From positions 1,364,001 to 1,428,000 of the forward strand of contig NW_024881507.1 in the NCBI RefSeq assembly GCF_019059575.1: 64,000 nucleotides of DNA. Reading direction: 5' to 3'. The position numbers and the translations under genes were made by a program. This DNA is from Amphibalanus amphitrite. Its lineage: Eukaryota; Arthropoda; Thecostraca; Balanomorpha; Balanidae. The notes below the pieces were generated by a model. That model was not told the DNA's origin, did no database searches, and worked only from the letters and a program-made list of their open reading frames with translations. Positions 51,501-62,379 of this stretch are shown here, one piece after another. Each line of letters begins with the position of its first letter. Positions within the stretch are counted from its first letter, which is position 1.

Positions 51501-52869
51501 GGACAGGGGTGTTTATTTTTAAAGTTTTGACCACTTTCCTTCGGATATCTACCGCAGCAAAAACAGCCAAAGTAATTACAGATTTAAGACCTTGCTTTTA
51601 AAGAGACTATCCCACCTTTAACATGGGGTTTGAGTTGAGATAGCCAAGTTTGCGGCGAGGTTCAGAAACCACTATCTATCTAGGTTGCAACCCCCGCGGC
51701 CTCTTGGTGTTGAAGAAATTCGTTCCCTTCATTTGAAAATGGGCCTTGTACAAGGTCCTATCTTCAACATGGAGCGACCGTTAGTGTGACGTCACCTCGT
51801 TTAGTCATTCTGATTTAAATGGGTTTGTTCATTTGAAAAATCGCTTAAAACTTGGTCTGAACTTTGTTGTGGTGCCTACAGAGTAAAAAGAATCAGCTTT
51901 ATGACAGTAATGTGGCCTGGGGAAGGAGGTAATTTTGGGCTGTGACGTCACATATTTGAAAGTTTGTGTTTGGAATATGGGAAGCCTAAGATGTTTAATG
52001 AAAAATAAATGCCAGAACCGTGTTCCTGGTCATCCAATCTATAAAGTCGGGCACAATTTACCTGGTTTTAACAACATTTTAGAAGGTGGGATAGTCCCTT
52101 TAAACCAGATAAACATTTCTATTAAAAAAAAGAAAAAAGGCGATAGGCACCTAACTTGGGTATTCTGTTCACAGGGATAATGACTTGCAACGTTTGTACT
52201 ACGGTAGTATAATTTGCTGCTGCAGTGTTAGATTTATGAAGAAAGGGTCCCCGGTTACCCGGTATTGGTACCCGTTTGACCGTTCAGCTTTAACGAATTG
52301 CCAAATGAAGAAACGAAGTCAACGCTCACAATTTTCATCTAAGAATTTTCCTTTCGTTTCGTCGTCAAAACAAAGTTTTGAACAAAACAAATCATAGCTT
52401 TCTTTTTATCCACGTAACCGTAAAACTGCACGTGATTGGGTGAAGTCTGCCAAAAAGTGTGGCTCTCTGAGCGGCTTCAGACGGTGGACGTTCTGTGCTT
52501 GCTTAGACACAGTTACGGGGTATACAAATTACTAGCGGTGCTCACTAGTCACTGCTTACCTTTTTTCGGCGACGCCTCGTGGTCGTCCCTGTCGTCGCCG
52601 AGAATGGCGTTCACGCTGAATTTGAGCACGGGCCGACACCGCTCGGTCAGTCGGTCCGTCAGTTTGTGGTCCGACTCTCGGCGCTCAGCGCTGTCCGTGT
52701 CGGCTGTGACGCTGCCGATGGCCGGTGGCCGCGTGGCCAGGGGGTACACCAGGTGAGGAGGTCGCACCCGCAGCAGCTGCTCGGCAGAGTAGGGCGCCGC
52801 CGGAGCCGCCGGGGTCGCACCGAACCGCGACTGGCTCAGCGAGGCGTAAAAACTGGACAGCGGATACAT
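39261..52869 (-). CDS. dbx: DBX-type homeobox transcription factor (five exons, ~316 aa)
   Basis: Exons 52869-52560, 49636-49508, 46322-46236, 46100-45955 and about 39538-39261; the first four join in matching phases (1, 1, 1). DBX proteins are nuclear repressors that pattern interneurons. Landmarks: an eh1-like repressor motif VLKFSVNAIL (about 81-90); PLAGTFSCWPTSPRGKPRRG before the homeodomain; the homeodomain MLRRAVFSDLQRQGLEKRFQ, then KYISKPDRKKLAEKLGLKDS; helix 3 LWFQNRRMKWRNSKERELL; and the DBX-specific tail ASGGTREQTLPNKNNPHPDL then TDVGD. The exon 4/5 junction lies at the usual homeobox site, but the acceptor and residues 45-47 are irregular (canonical VKI expected). Start Met chosen at MYPLSSFYAS; an in-frame Met 28 codons upstream is possible. 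Confidence 0.93.
39865..40560 (-). mobile_element. Dispersed repeat with CACGTGCGCACGTG palindromes, short copy
   Basis: Bounded by GGAGCGAGCGAAGCGAGCG and TCGCTCGCTCCGTTAG-type ends. Internal ~127-bp tandem duplication (40250-40375 and 40376-40500) with CCAGATCTCGAGAACGGCTG and GCACGTGCGCACGTGCAG. The reverse-complement relative is at 55905-57435. Lies in DBX intron 4, 325 bp upstream of exon 5 in transcription sense. Confidence 0.75.
40989..42033. mobile_element. TTAA-flanked element 3
   Basis: TTAA|CCCTCGCCCTGGCAGGG at left and CCCTGCCAGGGCGAGGG|TTAA at right. Poly-G/poly-C palindromes sit near both ends (41006-41034 and 41951-41990). The interior shares blocks with element 1, partly in reverse orientation (for example 41745-41880). 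Noncoding. Confidence 0.88.
42122..42277 (-). CDS. Candidate alternative terminal exon in DBX intron 4
   Basis: A strong acceptor (TTTATTTCTGTTTCAG) at 42278 is followed by 51 open codons: EFLSDFVEESSDHGIRLFYM, KVEESRWVQPTEGSDKSPID, then CLR and TGA. If joined to DBX exon 4 (phase 0) it would keep the frame but end the homeodomain before helix 3. No family recognised. It could belong to an unseen nested gene or be fortuitous. Confidence 0.3.
   Translation of the reverse strand, partial: EFLSDFVEESSDHGIRLFYMKVEESRWVQPTEGSDKSPIDGGCYAKSHCLR
42278..45954. other. DBX intron 4, remaining part
   Basis: No gene seen. 42560-42640 has a short duplicated AATTTAATTAGCCA motif. 45079-45127 is an (ATTC)n microsatellite. 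44410-44640 and 45290-45800 are GC-rich islands with AT-rich cores (ATTGATTCTATAAA, CCATTATTGGC), which could be enhancers. Confidence 0.4.
45955..46100 (-). CDS. dbx: DBX exon 4 (homeodomain N-terminal two thirds)
   Basis: Acceptor CCCGGCAG; starts in G-K-P-R-R-G-M-L and ends KLGLKDSQ at CAG|GTGTGT, phase 0 at homeodomain position 44/45. Confidence 0.93.
46236..46322 (-). CDS. dbx: DBX exon 3
   Basis: Acceptor TGTTTCCAG, donor CACGGG|GTAAGG. Encodes VPTTSGCHRLATSMLPLAGT and FSCWPTSPRG, resembling the vertebrate DBX stretch before the homeodomain. Confidence 0.88.
46365..46388. repeat. (GT)n followed by poly-G
   Basis: A (TG)n tract followed directly by a run of about 12 G; lies just upstream of DBX exon 3. 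Confidence 0.8.
46389..49321. other. DBX intron 2
   Basis: No exon seen. 46750-47060 and 47740-48720 are GC-rich, unlike the AT-rich sequence around 47150-47700 and 48720-49300, and include GCACGTGACACAAAG and TTTAAATGACG motifs. Possible regulatory islands; inference only. Confidence 0.4.
49322..49507 (-). repeat. Tandem copies of the DBX exon-2 splice donor
   Basis: On the minus strand CTATCTCACAG|GTGAGA, the real donor at 49508, recurs with 33-40 bp spacing at 49475 (GTAAAA variant), 49435, 49395, 49361 and 49328. Two copies (49435 and 49395) keep the exact donor plus 10 exon-like bases. Each could act as an alternative 5' splice site. Confidence 0.85.
49508..49636 (-). CDS. dbx: DBX exon 2
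   Basis: Acceptor GTATTTCAG, donor CTCACAG|GTGAGA. Encodes ETCTPYRPAVSAPSGLPAPK and PLYRSLFDTPLHSLLTN. Its donor region is repeated five more times downstream in the intron. Confidence 0.85.
49637..51597. other. DBX intron 1, proximal part
   Basis: No exon supported. 50630-50830 is a GC-rich island in otherwise AT-rich sequence. Confidence 0.45.
51598..52103. mobile_element. MITE, GGGACTATCCCACC family, copy 2
   Basis: Reverse-complement match to the copy at 15201-15706, with the same termini (TTAAAGAGACTATCCCACC, GGTGGGATAGTCCCTTTAA) and high visible identity throughout, so recently active. Confidence 0.85.
52560..52869 (-). CDS. dbx: DBX exon 1
   Basis: Encodes the N-terminal Pro/Ala-rich region and the eh1-like motif. 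Donor AAAAAG|GTAAGC, phase 1. Confidence 0.88.
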
Positions 52870-53160
52870 TCTGTCTCCGGTGCGCTGTGTTCGCCGTCCT
52901 CCGCTGCAGTTCCGCCTCCTTCCACCGCGATCGTCGCACAACGATTGAAACATGAATACATGGAGTCGTCATCGAGGCCCCATATCGGAGTCATCCGCCG
53001 CTTGTCGCCGGAGATAGGCGGCCGGCCGACCAATGAGCGGCGGGCCAGCTGGTGAGCCGGCCGCTGATTGGTCGGCGCCGGCCGTGATGGTGGGCAATGG
53101 CAGCCCGGTGCAGCCGAGCATGGACAATCGGCGAATTATTGGCTCGGCCGATCGACGCTG
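52870..53160 (-). promoter_or_regulatory. dbx: Putative DBX promoter, CpG-rich with CCAAT boxes
   Basis: GC- and CpG-rich sequence upstream of the start codon with CCAAT/ATTGG boxes at 53030-53034, 53067-53071 and 53138-53142. No TATA seen. The transcription start is unknown; assignment is by position. Confidence 0.4.
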
Positions 53161-53911
53161 CCGTTGACACGCTCGTTTTGTTGGCCAAGCAATCAGAAAA
53201 TAATAAAAGGGTTGGATTAATGCGCTGCTGGCGGCGTGGTGAGATCGAGCAGACAGATTCGCCGAATCACCGCCGGAATATGGTCTTCGGTGATAGGTAT
53301 GACACTGCCAGTGGTCAGTAGGGAAATGATGTGTTACCTACCTTTAAAAGGAATCCCTTTTGTAGATAGCATGCGTATATGTTCAAATAAATCTTCACAG
53401 GCAAGTTAGAATTGTTTGTCTTGTTAAGGCTTCTCAGCAACTGCAGCTTGCAGGTCGGGTAGGTAAATAATCGCATGATTAGAGAAGCATTTTTGAGATA
53501 CCTATCTCGGAACATGCTGGCGATAGAGAGCTGAAACTTGGAATACCTAACCTTTGATTCAAGCCGGATCTTTTGACACCAACTGCATTTTTTAAGTCAA
53601 GTCAGGTCACTGGCGACGTCACGTCATAAGTAAATCTCTGCATGGTCCTGAAATGTCCCAGCTTCGCAGAGCCCTCAGTGCTAAAGGAGCTTTCACAATT
53701 CACATGGAGATGGACCTTTACCTTTCAGGACCTAGTATCCACCAGGGATCTCACAACTTGCATATCTCGGATTTTTACAGGTCACCTGATGTCAGGTCGG
53801 TCACATGACCTTACCAAGACCTTACCTTACTATTAGGTATATTTCAATCGGAAAATATGGGGGCGTTATTTTGGTGCCGGGAATGATCTAAAACTACCTC
53901 AAGCACATTAT
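53161..53911. other. Intergenic, no gene seen
   Basis: Mixed sequence, with AGGTCA-rich fragments at 53740-53830 resembling the TTAA-element interiors. Confidence 0.45.
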
Positions 53912-54628
53912 TATTATTATTATTATTTCATTTATTTTCACCAACCACAGAAACGTGGGCGTTACGGTGAAAATAGGCACGAGGTAGGTACATACATACA
54001 GTTCACCAGGTACACAACACTTTACATGATCCACGTATGAACATACCTATTAGTACCTATGCATGTTACCTACAGGCTACATGCACGTTACATGAACAGA
54101 CTCAAACTGCCACCATATCAATATTCTCCTGATACAAAGAAGTAGTCCTCAAACGTATAGTGCAGTGACTGGCGAGTGACATCAAATGAAACACTGGCAA
54201 TTGCACACGTTGAAACGATACATTGTATAAGTACGAGCATATGACCGATAATCATGGCTTGTCAATGTCTGCCTTAGTTAGAATGTACTTTATTACTTCA
54301 TTCTTTGAGGCGTTCCTCACTTGTGGGGGCAAGCTGTTCCAAAGCTTAGAGCCTTGGTAAGAAAGAGAATTTTTCATGAATTCCGTTCTTGGGGCAACAA
54401 GATCAAGGTTCTCTGATTGTCTTGTGTTACGTTCAGATTGTCGTGTCATAAAAAGCGTCGAAACGAGAGGCGTTGTACTTTCAGGAAAAAGCAGACATTG
54501 GCGGACAATATTAAGAGCAGCAATTTTATATTCCGTGGCAAGATCAACACGCCATGCCACACTTTTGCCTTCGCGACCCGCGATTCGCCTGGCAAATTTA
54601 ACAATCTTAGCTATATGTCAATATGTAA
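53912..54628 (-). mobile_element. LINE 3' end with (AAT)n tail
   Basis: The minus strand from ~54628 to 54252 encodes HIAKIVKFARRIAGREGKSV, then LDLVAPRTEFMKNSLSYQGS and KLWNSLPPQVRNASKNEVI, a standard non-LTR RT C-terminus (RTEF..KLWNSLP). The 3' end is (AAT)n at 53912-53928. 5'-truncated; a different family from the CR1-like copies. Confidence 0.8.
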
Positions 54629-54762
54629 CTCCCGATCGAATGGAGCTAGCGAGTCGGGAAAGCCACCAATGGATTTGTCAAGACCAGCCAAATAGAATGA
54701 TATGCAATGTGACCTCCTTCGACCAGCTTCGTGACCTGAGTGGCTCTGACCTGACCTTGACC

Positions 54763-55234
54763 AAAGGGACCCTCCCACCTTCAAAAAAGTTAATGAATTG
54801 GCATGAAAGTGATGTTGCCCGGTTCAGAAAGAGCGAAAACGAATATCTCCCAAATTTCATCGAAAATTATTCACCAGTTTTCAAGATATTAGACTTTTAC
54901 TTTTGTTTACTTTTTGGGACCTCTGCTGTTCCTAGCGACTTTATTTGAAAGTGCGGCATTTGTTGCGCGCAAAGCAGCATATACCACTGCGTGCTACCAA
55001 ACGTTTTATTAAAAGATTTAAAATCGTTAGATCTGCGCTGACGTCACACATTCAGAGAGGGCATTCTAATGCATTAGTCCCTCTGAATCCAAGTGCTGCA
55101 ACTTTGAAATTAAATATTTTCGATTTGAGGTATTTCTCGTTCTTGTGAGTGCTCAAACCGGTAATTGCAATCCAGGGACCCCATTTTGGCTATCTCAACT
55201 CAAAACTAATGTTAAGGTGGGATGGTCACTTTAA
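54763..55234. mobile_element. MITE, GGGACTATCCCACC family, diverged copy 3
   Basis: Ends AAAGGGACCCTCCCACCTT and AAGGTGGGATGGTCACTTTAA match the other two copies with several substitutions; the interior is only weakly alike. Confidence 0.65.
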
Positions 55235-55904
55235 ACTGACCAAATAAGCTGATCTTACCCAAACAAAAAGAATATGTGTATCTTTCGGCGCGCCTGAGCA
55301 CGGAGAACACGATGGTGCCAAAATCGCGGCTCTGTGGCTATTTTTGGCAAAGTTAGTCACCAAAAACCGAACCCGTACCTACCTTGGTACACTTGGTCTG
55401 ACCTCACAGGTCACCGGTTGACCTGAGATATTAAAATCGGTTACCAGCCGGCAGCCATTGCGTTTCGTAACGGCGCACACGCTCATTTTCGCTAGACTCT
55501 AGCTCAACATAGGGGCGAAACTGCGAGTGGGCCGTTCCGTATGTGAGTCATGTTTTAAGTCGTAAGCCGTATTTTAAGTCATGCCTTACGTTGAAAACGA
55601 ATCAAAGCTCTGTAGTGTCGACCCTAATGTCAAAAATGTAACTAGTTCCGTACGTCGCGCGCCAATGCTGAGAAGTGATCATTCTTAACTCCAAGTTGTA
55701 GCCATCAAATAATCTCGAAAGCATTTAAAATTGCACAATCGATATTTTACGTTGCCTGAAAATATAGAAATCATTTTTATACACCTCAGTTTTTAGATGC
55801 CCCCAGTGTAAATTGGTACCCCGCATTAAGGCCATTAGGAAAAAAAAATCCAAAATGAATACGTACGTACATAAGTTTCAGTTACCGTACATTATAGGTA
55901 ACAT

Positions 55905-57435
55905 TAATACCAGTAAAACGCCTTTTGGGCGAAGAACGAGCGAGCGAGATAGTGAGCCCTGCACGTGCGGAAGGGCGAGAGGGTACTTCCAACGGGCTTG
56001 TGCAAAGCACCCTTCAAGGCCCTATATACCAGGTAGGGTCGTCCGGCGATTCTACCTGATCGTGACGTCAGCTTGTGACGTCATCTGGGGGCAAGTCTTG
56101 AAGCCCCGTTTGAGTCCCATGTAAATGGGCGATTTTTGAAGCGCTGTAGAACAAACTCTGTTGGAGCTAGCATAAAACTAAGTGCATCATCGGAAAGACG
56201 AGACATTTTTCTTTGAATTATCTAAGAGCAGTTTTTCACTAAACCCATTAGTTTTTCCGAAAATGCGTACAAAAGCCCCCATGCCTCCGCAGCCTCCCTT
56301 CCGCCGGCCGCTGCGCCGCCGCGGTAGTGTAGTGGTTAGGATGCTTGCACCGTGATCCAAAGGTCGCGCGCTCGAATCTAGGCGCGGGTCGGACTCAAGT
56401 CGAAATTGCAAGCAGAATATGTGTTTTTTCTTTAAAAATCACTTATATTACAGCTAACCGTTCATAAAACTATCGATAACAATTGACTGAAAGCCAAAAT
56501 ATAGATTACATTCTTATAAAACAAATTCAAATATGGCGGCCGTTGCGCTAGGCTCCGCCGCCGACTCCGCCCCTTCGTGTGACGTCATCTGTGCACTTGG
56601 ACACACAGGGAGATAGGGGACGACATGGGCCTGGCACCCTTCTAACCGGTCGCTATCGGTGTGCCAAATTTGAACGCAGTCGGCCCAGCCGTTCCTGAGA
56701 TCTGGAAGCGGCATTCTGCACGTGCACATGTGCAAAAGGGGTCCAAACTGACTTTTGCACGGCACCCTACTAACCGGTCCCCAACCGTGTACCAAATTAG
56801 AGCGCAATTGGCCCAGTCGTTCCCGAGATCTGGAAACGCCCCCTGCACGTGCGCACGTGCAGTAGCACTGTAACCGCAACACATGGGGATGCATTGCCTG
56901 GTGGGTGCCTACCTGTATGCCAAGTTTCAGCGAAATCGTCCCAGTAAAAACAGAGTTATTGAAATGGGAACAAATTTGGCACCTCTTCTTTTTGTATTTT
57001 ACACGTGCAGTGGGGGTCACTCACATAGATCAAGAGTATCCGACCTTTGGTAGAAGGGATGCAGCTACCCTACAAAAATTACCGCAAGACAATCGCCCAA
57101 GCGGCTGCTGAGATATGAGCCTCTCAAAATCACTACTTTTGCAAAACAGCTTGAACACCCTTGACTTTTCACGTGGCACGTGCCACGACGGTCACTGAGA
57201 TGTGTCAAAAGTAGTCAATTACGGGGTAGAAGGGATGGGGCTACCCAGCAAAAAAGACCGGCCAAGACAAGACCGGCCAAAAGACAGGCCAATCGGTCCA
57301 GCGGTTGCTGAGATATAAGCCTCTCAAAAGCGTTACAGGCCGGGCCGGGCCGGGCCGGGCCGGGCCGCTCATACTGAGATTTTTCCGTTATATTGAAAAG
57401 ACTCGCTTCGCTCGCTGCGCTCGCTCGCTCGTAAC
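55905..57435 (+). mobile_element. Dispersed repeat with CACGTGCGCACGTG palindromes, long copy
   Basis: The left end CCAGTAAAACGCCTTTTGGG then GAGCGAGCGAGA, and the right end with GCTCGCTCGCTCGTAACTAA, are the reverse-complement counterparts of the 39865-40560 copy. Shared internal blocks are at 56650-56870 and 57050-57370. Contains tandem GGGCC at 57344-57366. No coding frame. Confidence 0.72.
56322..56394 (+). other. tRNA-like sequence (SINE head or tRNA pseudogene)
   Basis: TAGTGTAGTGGTTAGGA fits an internal box A and GCGCTCGAATCTA resembles a box B about 45 bp later. The T-arm does not pair well and the acceptor arms do not match, so it is not a functional tRNA gene as read. Confidence 0.35.
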
Positions 57436-59312
57436 TAATGCTGAATAAATCTGAATATAGGTGCAAACGTAGGCACCTACTTTCGAGGACATACGAGTCT
57501 TGTTCAAAATATGTAGATAGGGTGGAAATTTTTTCAAGCTCAATGACTCACAAATAACTCATCTATAAGAAATCTGGGTAGCAAAAATCTTGTGACATTC
57601 TTGCCAGGTTACCGATCGGGACACATTACTTTGACATACGAATTACGAGTATTAGATTCTGCTGTTTGATTTGCTTTGAGGCCATGAGAGTTAATGTCAT
57701 TTGGCGATATTAAGACGGTGGTAGCACTAGGCGGTAGGTGCTTATCGAAGTCATCTCTTCTCTGAAATATGTGTTCATTTTCGTTTTAAAAAATCCTAAA
57801 TTTGATGGCACAAAGAGCGTTGATTCGCCTATATGTAGCTTAAATTGAATAGGTCAATATCAAAGGTCTTGAGTCAACTCATTTCCTGCTTTGTTGTTTT
57901 TTATCGTCTCTTGTAAGTACCAGCGTAACCTAAACCACCCTGTCGCAGCCAATTTCTCCAATGCCTGATCTGAAAAAATACTGTCGTGAATGCGAACCAT
58001 TTTCCCCGAGAAAATTGTTTAGGTCTGTGCGTTTGAGAAAGGAATCGTTGATTTAAAAGGCCGTCAGAGTCAGGTCTTCCTCTGGCCATTTTGAGACGAC
58101 AACATAGCTGTGACCGTAATTTGTAGCGGCTGTTTGGGATTCCATCGAGATGCGCTTTATCATTGCCTCCAATCTTAGGCCATCAGATGCAGCCAGTGTT
58201 TTTCAGCGCGTCCCCGACGGTGGACGTCGCACAACTCATTCAGATATCAATTTAAAAGTTGTGATGCTCACATCATTTTTATCTTCTCCATTTCGTCATC
58301 AAATAAAAGTAACGACTCGTGATTTGTCTCGGCCGATGGTGGAGCTATTGAATGTCGGCTGCAGCTGACGCGCCATTTTCGACGGCGGCGCGCCAAAAAA
58401 GCGGCGCGGCGGGCGGGTCGCCGTCCGCCGGCGGGTATCGTCGGCGCGGCGCGTCTCATGTGTCCGTTCGGATACCGGGCAAATAGCCGGCAGGCCCGAG
58501 AGCTGTGGGAGCGGCGGCAGCGGCGCGTCACCGGACACGAGCGCCGCAGCCGCCCCGCGATGGTCGCACCGCGCCGGGAGCGACAGATGACTCAGTGGGA
58601 CGACTGGGACGTCCCATTATCTGAGTGATGAGAGACGAGTGGTGATATGGAGCCCAGAACTGTCAGCGTAGAACTCCATCCGGAAACTGCTTCTTCGTTC
58701 ATCGACCCTTCTGGAACCTAATTATTAAATCTTTCTATTATCAGAAATAATCGTGTCTACTATCGCGCTCAAGATTCATAATAATCTATGCATTATAGTG
58801 TCGGGAATTCCACCAAAGGATTCCCGGTCTCATTCATTACGTCACCGGCCGTCGGCCCCAATATGCGCCGATCCTCGTAAATCCACTGACAGCCTGACAT
58901 TCACCCCGACGCAAATAACCGTCTCCCGAACCTATCCACTCGGCTGAGGGGTCGGACAATCGGCGACCCTCGGCGGCGTGGCTGCTGCCGCGAGCAGGCG
59001 CCGATCCTCTGCCGCCAGTGGCAGCCGGGCCACCAATTTCGGCCGACAGAGTGGCCGATTTAGCGGCACGTGTCGACGGGCCGGGGAGCGCGGAGGGCGA
59101 GGGCCCGCCGCTCCCGCCCGTATCGGTAGTCAGCGGGCGCGCCGCCGACAGCAGAAATCACGGCCCCGGCCGAATGGACGGCCGCCGCCGACGCATCGAT
59201 ATTGCCGCCACTGACAGGTGCTTCCATCAGGGCTCGACTGGCCCGGGCGGGGCTGGGTAATCCCTGGTGGTAACGGCAGGGAGATGTGACTTTCACTGGT
59301 GGCGGATGTCTC
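57436..59312. other. Upstream DBX flank, CpG-rich blocks
   Basis: No exon supported. 58370-58600 and 58820-59230 are CpG-rich with AT-rich edges (TTATCATTGCC, ATCAATTTAAAAG). Could be distal regulatory DNA or an unseen first exon. Confidence 0.35.
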
Positions 59313-59571
59313 CATAGGCGCGGGAGCCGGGGGGCAGTGGGGGCAGCTTGCCCCCCCCCCCCCCAACTCTGGGGCCGTGGGGGCGGTGCCCCCACAGCTT
59401 TGAGACGGAATACCACACTTTTTTTGCAAATGTTTTCTTTTTTTGTTGAAAAAGCCGAGGGGTGAAAAATAAGTGGCCTAAAACCGGTGAGAAAACTAGA
59501 TTTGGGGGTACCCTAGGTTGATCTCTATTATGGTGTGCCCCCCCCAGTCGGAAAGTAGTTCCCGCGCCCCT
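59313..59571. mobile_element. MITE with 9-bp target duplication
   Basis: GGATGTCTC at 59304-59312 and 59572-59580 flank an element that starts CATAGGCGCGGGAGCC and ends TAGTTCCCGCGCCCCT. Similar in end sequence and duplication length to the element at 24100-24689. Confidence 0.8.
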
Positions 59572-59580
59572 GGATGTCTC

Positions 59581-60530
59581 ACTGGTGGCCAGGGCGTATT
59601 TTAAGGGATTTTCACTGGGTCGGCAATCACAGTTAGGGGCGGCATTCTGCACTCATAGGGGCGGCACTTGGCATCTGAGGGGGCGGCATACCTACTGATA
59701 TTTAATGACCAAAAAAGACACGTTCGACGGTTCTTTTATAACTCTTCCTAAGTAATGATTTCAGATTCAACGTAAGCTCAGCGGTATTACGTTTATTTTT
59801 CCGGGATATAGTATTTCTCTCATCATAATGCGATAAATGAACTTTAATTTGACCTAACAAAAAATAATTTTAAAATTTTACCTGAGGTAAACATGTTACA
59901 TACCAGTCGATTCGTATCGTCAAGCTTAAAATATTCACGGCGTTTTATGGCTCAATCTAGAACAGTGGTCGGCAGGTCGCACGAGTGTGCCCACTTTATG
60001 GGCGCTGGACGGGGCCATTACCCCCATTGCTTACACAGCAAGGGTCGCTGATATTCGGCCATATCCTTTGACGCCTCTATTTTTCTGCATAGGTATAAAT
60101 AAAATGCAACACTCTTTCAAAAATCAACACTCAACTCTCTTTTTTATGGAGAGGGAGAGCGTGTGGAGTAAGGATTAACTCATACATTTTTTTTATTTAT
60201 TATTACTCGCGTAATGAACAGCGTATCGTATTGCAACGATACGTTCATCCCTCCCCCCCCCCAGGTTAATGAATGTTATACCTACCTACTCAAACATTTT
60301 CGTGACCCCAGTGACATTGTCATTGAGTTTTTGAAATTTGAATGACCTTCACTCGGTAACTTTCTCTCTGGCTCGGCCGGCGGACAAAACGCGAGCGAAG
60401 ACAATGCGGGGAGTCCGGTGCCCTACCAACTGAGCCACGGAACAGGCAAATGCTCACCATAGATATACCGACTGAACGATCCCTTTATAACTTCAGCGAT
60501 TGATAAGACAAACAGTGTGTAGCTGTATAT
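59581..60530. other. Repeat-derived sequence, no gene
   Basis: 59830-59950 resembles the interior of TTAA element 2 (ACCAGTCGATTCGTATCGTC). 60405-60455 looks on the minus strand like a tRNA D-arm (GGCTCAGTTGGTAGGGC) without a B box. Confidence 0.4.
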
Positions 60531-61413
60531 ATAACCCTCGCCGGCACAGGCCATTTTGAGTCCTTCGACGGCACAAGGTTGGTTGGTACGACCCCCCCCC
60601 CCCCTCGCGTTTGGCCCCTGATGGAGCTAGAGCTTCGCAGAAAAAAAACGAGCGTGTTGCCCGTCACGAGAGGAAGCCAATGATACCCAATTTCAAGGTC
60701 CTAGGTCATCGGTTGACCTTCCAGGTCAGGTCAATGATCCAAAAATCGGGAATATCGGGACCTGTTTGAAAGTCGTAAATTGTGGCTGCTAAGGGGTTTT
60801 CCGGGGTGCTGATCATAAATATCGTGTTAGTTTTGATCACAGATGATGTCGTTAAGCGTTTAGACCAGGTCGGGTCAGGTCAGGTCAGGTCAGGTCAGGT
60901 CAGGTCAACCGGTAGGGGTCGTACCGGGTATTCGTAGTACCTGTCAGCCGCCTCTGACAGCTTCGTAACATGTTACGAAGGCACCAAAACTACTTCGTAA
61001 ATATTTAAATGGTTGCTAAATTCGAATTCAGCTCCAAAAACTAGCCTAGAAACATGTACAACTCGAAAAAGTGAACCGAGGTCACCAAAGGTCAATGACC
61101 TGACCTAACCTTCAGGTGACCTTGACACCCACCCTAATGCATGGGAGCAACATCAAATCACATGTTTGAACGTTTGAAGCCACGAAAAGCTTGCAAACGC
61201 GCGGTTAATGCGAGCCGACATACGCCGAATCTTGATTTCGGCCAAACATGGTCACGGAAAAGAGGTCACAGGTGAAAGGTCATTGAAGTCAGGGTCATAA
61301 AATTTAAAATTGATCAATTCGAGGGTACTGAAAGTTCCGTTGCGATCGGCCGCTTTTTACGCGAGTTATTCGCGATAAACCTTAGGGGGGTTGCATCAAC
61401 CGGCGAGGGTTAA
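60531..61413. mobile_element. TTAA-flanked element 4
   Basis: Left edge ATAA|CCCTCGCCGG (one change from TTAA), right edge CCGGCGAGGG|TTAA. Contains the GGTACGACCCCCC palindrome half at 60584-60606, an (AGGTC)n run at 60868-60902 and the CGCGATAAACC end motif of the family. Confidence 0.78.
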
Positions 61414-62378
61414 ATGTAAGTCTCGAAATTGTGATGTCTCTGACCAAATGTAAGGACAATTTTGCGACCCTTCCATTAGGTAAAAGGAAATGGGAGAAAA
61501 TCAGGGCATGTGCCTCTTTTTATGGGTAGACAAATGTCAAAGTTAACGAATTTAAACATCAGAAAACAATTAAAAATGACACACTTAATCGGAAAATTGC
61601 CACCCACGACCCCTCGTTATGTCCTTGAGGTCATGTCAGGTCATGGTAGGCCTCCAGCAGTTTTTTCCAATAAGTTCTGATAGAGACATGCGACATGCCT
61701 GAGCGATGAAAACACTTTACATAGATGATTTCAGTTTGACGATACAAATCGACTGATATGCAACATGACCTTTACCAGCCAGGTCATGACCTGGACCTGA
61801 GCTCAAATTTCCCAAATGACGTTTGAATGTCAAATTATAGTTCATTCGACGCATCTCGACGAGAGGAGCACAGTACTGAAAAAAACAATGTCATAACTTT
61901 CGTGAGCCAATAATTATTACAGTAAAAAAGTTCTTCATTAAAACAGCTCAGTAGAGGGGCGCAGGGGGTCCACTGTCCCCTCCAACCCTCCCCGGCCCGG
62001 CACGGGTTAAACAAGTTGTGCTCTGTAGGTTAAGCCGTTGATGTTAGTTCAAGTCTGAGGACTTCATAGGAACGTTGAAGAGCTATCGAATGCGCTTTTT
62101 GGCGGTGCTGTAGTTCTATTCTTCCCCGAGTTATGCGCCAGTTTGTCAATAAATGTTGAAACAGACAACATTTCACCCACATTTCACCTTTGATTACCTC
62201 TGGTCACCTGATATTTGACATTTGACTTGACCTAACCAAAGCACGGTTAACCAACTAACCCAAGCAGTTTTTGACACTCTTTCGAATGCCGCTTACCGCG
62301 TGTCGCTACGTGGCCTAAGTAGCCAAGTTATAGGGGTCGGGAGGGGGGTTTAAACAAACTCAGCCCGGCGCCGGTTAA
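61414..62378. repeat. Truncated relatives of the TTAA elements
   Basis: Two right-end motifs, CCCGGCACGGG|TTAA (62008) and GGCGCCGG|TTAA (62377), close blocks whose interiors match element 2 in reverse (for example ATACAAATCGACTGATATGC at 61742-61761). Left ends not found, so probably truncated or nested copies. Confidence 0.55.
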
Positions 62379-62379
62379 G

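Noticed and set aside
60405-60455. tRNA-like D-arm on the minus strand
   Set aside because: No box B or pairing arms; cannot be a tRNA gene as read.
60868-60902. (TCAGG)n run resembling the beetle telomere repeat
   Set aside because: Short, lies inside a TTAA element and fits that family's AGGTC-rich interior; no sign of a telomere.
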